DNA from: Bacteroidota bacterium
GTDB lineage: Bacteria > Bacteroidota > Bacteroidia > Flavobacteriales_F > PHOS-HE28
Reading direction: 5' to 3'
Length of the DNA: 7,762 nt
Assembly: GCA_023430945.1 (NCBI GenBank)
Contig: JAEYYE010000049.1
Coordinates: 1-7,762 of the forward strand
Within the stretch, counting starts at the first letter, position 1, and each line of letters begins with the position of its first letter. Made by a program: the position numbers and the translations under genes. The notes beneath the pieces were generated by a model that made no database searches, had not been told where the DNA came from, and saw only the letters and a list, made by a program, of their open reading frames with translations. Below, in pieces: positions 6,831 to 7,762 of this stretch.

Positions 6831-7762
6831 ATGAACTTGAAACTCTTACTCTGCTCAACCATCGTAATGGCCGGTCAACTCCAGGCCCAGCTCCATCACG
6901 GCAGGCCTGCGAGCCTGCACGAACACATGCGCGAGGTGAACGCGCAATGGGAACTCCAGGACCGCATCCCGGCCGGTGCCTCTGAAATGGTGGCCTTCCA
7001 TAGTGAGGCCGATCGCATCGCCACGCACCTGCATTTCGTGCACGGGATCCTTTCCGCCAGTACGGCGGAAGGCCTCTCCGCCGACCAGGCCCGCCATCGA
7101 TCGGAATTGCTCCAGCGCCTGGATGAATATGCCGATCGCGGCATCTTCCCGATCAACCATGTACTCCCGTACCGCAACCCGGTGTTCATCGATCCGTACG
7201 GTACCGCTTGTGCCGTTGGCCAGTTGATCATCGAGAGCGGCCACCGGGATCTCGCGGAGAGCATCAGCGATCGCATCAATACCGCGTACCTGTCCGACAT
7301 CATCGCCGATCCGCAATTCCGGCCGGAGGTTTCGGAATGGGCTTCCACCCATGGGTTCACCGCCGATGAACTCGCCTGGATCCAGCCTGGTTATCCGCCC
7401 ACGCATCCGTGGATGCCGCTCGGCGAAGGAACCGATGGACCGGTGAAAGTTCTTCTTCCACTGCAGAACGGAAGTCTGCTCGTCGCGGGCAATTTCAGCA
7501 CGGCGGGCGGCAATGCGATGAACAACGTGGCGATCTGGGATGGTGCAACGTATTCACCGCTCGGATCGGGTGTTGCCGGAGACATCAATTCCGCAGTGGA
7601 ATTCAACGGCGATATCTACCTCGGCGGATCGAGCTTGAGCGGTAACCATGATCTTGCTCATTGGGATGGATCGCAATGGAGCTTCCATACGATCTTCGAT
7701 GGGAAATTCCCGTTGATCAATACGCTGCATGTGCATGACAGCATGTTGTACGCAGGTGGTGA
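6831..7762 (+). CDS. Secreted protein with CAVG-motif domain and propeller-like WDG repeats (3' end outside window)
   Basis: Reading from the ATG at 6831, the frame stays open to the end of the window (310 full codons plus two bases), so the C-terminus is missing. Residues 1-19 form a signal peptide: basic K4, hydrophobic LLLCSTIVMAG, and likely cleavage in LQA/Q after A19. Residues of about 25-190 form one domain. Key stretches are INHVLPYRNPVFID (108-121), GTACAVGQL (124-132) with a single mature-region cysteine C127, ISDRINTAYLSDII (145-158), W170 and ELAWIQPGYP (180-189). I recall this domain from uncharacterised secreted Bacteroidota proteins, with looser myxobacterial relatives; its function is unknown to me. 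From about 203 a repeat array begins. Strands LLVAGNF (216-222), IYLGGSS (262-268) and MLYAGG (305-310) recur every 43-46 residues, alternating with AIWDG (234-238) and AHWDG (276-280). This suggests a beta-propeller. Export to the periplasm or beyond is likely. A type IX sorting domain may lie in the missing end, but that is a guess. Confidence 0.8.
   Translation, partial: MNLKLLLCSTIVMAGQLQAQLHHGRPASLHEHMREVNAQWELQDRIPAGASEMVAFHSEADRIATHLHFVHGILSASTAEGLSADQARHRSELLQRLDEYADRGIFPINHVLPYRNPVFIDPYGTACAVGQLIIESGHRDLAESISDRINTAYLSDIIADPQFRPEVSEWASTHGFTADELAWIQPGYPPTHPWMPLGEGTDGPVKVLLPLQNGSLLVAGNFSTAGGNAMNNVAIWDGATYSPLGSGVAGDINSAVEFNGDIYLGGSSLSGNHDLAHWDGSQWSFHTIFDGKFPLINTLHVHDSMLYAGG

Noticed and set aside
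6855..7406. A 183-codon - strand frame at the right edge
   Set aside because: The + strand reading has a start, purine-rich site, signal peptide, conserved-looking domain and repeats. The - strand frame is its shadow.

Overview
The window is GC-rich DNA (by eye close to 58-60% G+C) that looks like a chromosomal segment of a member of the Bacteroidota, probably a high-GC Flavobacteriales-type lineage. The evidence is indirect. Start codons mostly lack Shine-Dalgarno sequences. The intergenic repeat at 6063-6192 has the layout I associate with Bacteroidota genomes. The secreted protein at the right edge has a signal peptide ending QA/Q and a domain pair that I recall from Flavobacteriales. No rRNA, tRNA, mobile element or CRISPR array is visible.

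Left part (1-5977, + strand): a tightly packed alpha-glucan operon. It starts inside a GH57/DUF3536 protein whose N-terminus lies outside the window. It continues into treY (maltooligosyl trehalose synthase), which overlaps the GH57 gene by 29 or 41 nt, and then malQ (4-alpha-glucanotransferase), which begins on the base after the treY stop. The gaps are zero or negative, so co-transcription and translational coupling are likely. TreY turns the reducing end of a maltodextrin into a trehalosyl unit, MalQ reshuffles maltodextrin lengths, and the GH57 protein probably acts on a related alpha-glucan. Together they suggest conversion of glycogen or maltodextrin to trehalose. The partner that releases trehalose, TreZ, is not in the window.

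Middle (5978-6176): a 199-nt convergent intergenic region. A degenerate 9-bp tandem repeat straddles the malQ stop. After it comes a complex palindromic element of about 130 bp that runs into the last codons of the next gene. That gene (6716 to 6177, - strand) encodes a stand-alone NadR-type nicotinamide riboside kinase-like P-loop protein.

Right part (6717-7762): a 114-nt divergent spacer, then the 5' part of a secreted protein. It has a signal peptide, an uncharacterised domain containing a CAVG motif, and the start of a propeller-like WDG repeat array. It runs off the right edge.

The strongest signal not explained by the genes is a large excess of GATC, often as CGATCG or GCGATCGC, across all genes, both strands and the spacers. 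I see no clear new multi-gene system. The most promising leads are the GATC signature, the repeat that supplies the end of the kinase gene, and the CAVG-domain secreted protein.
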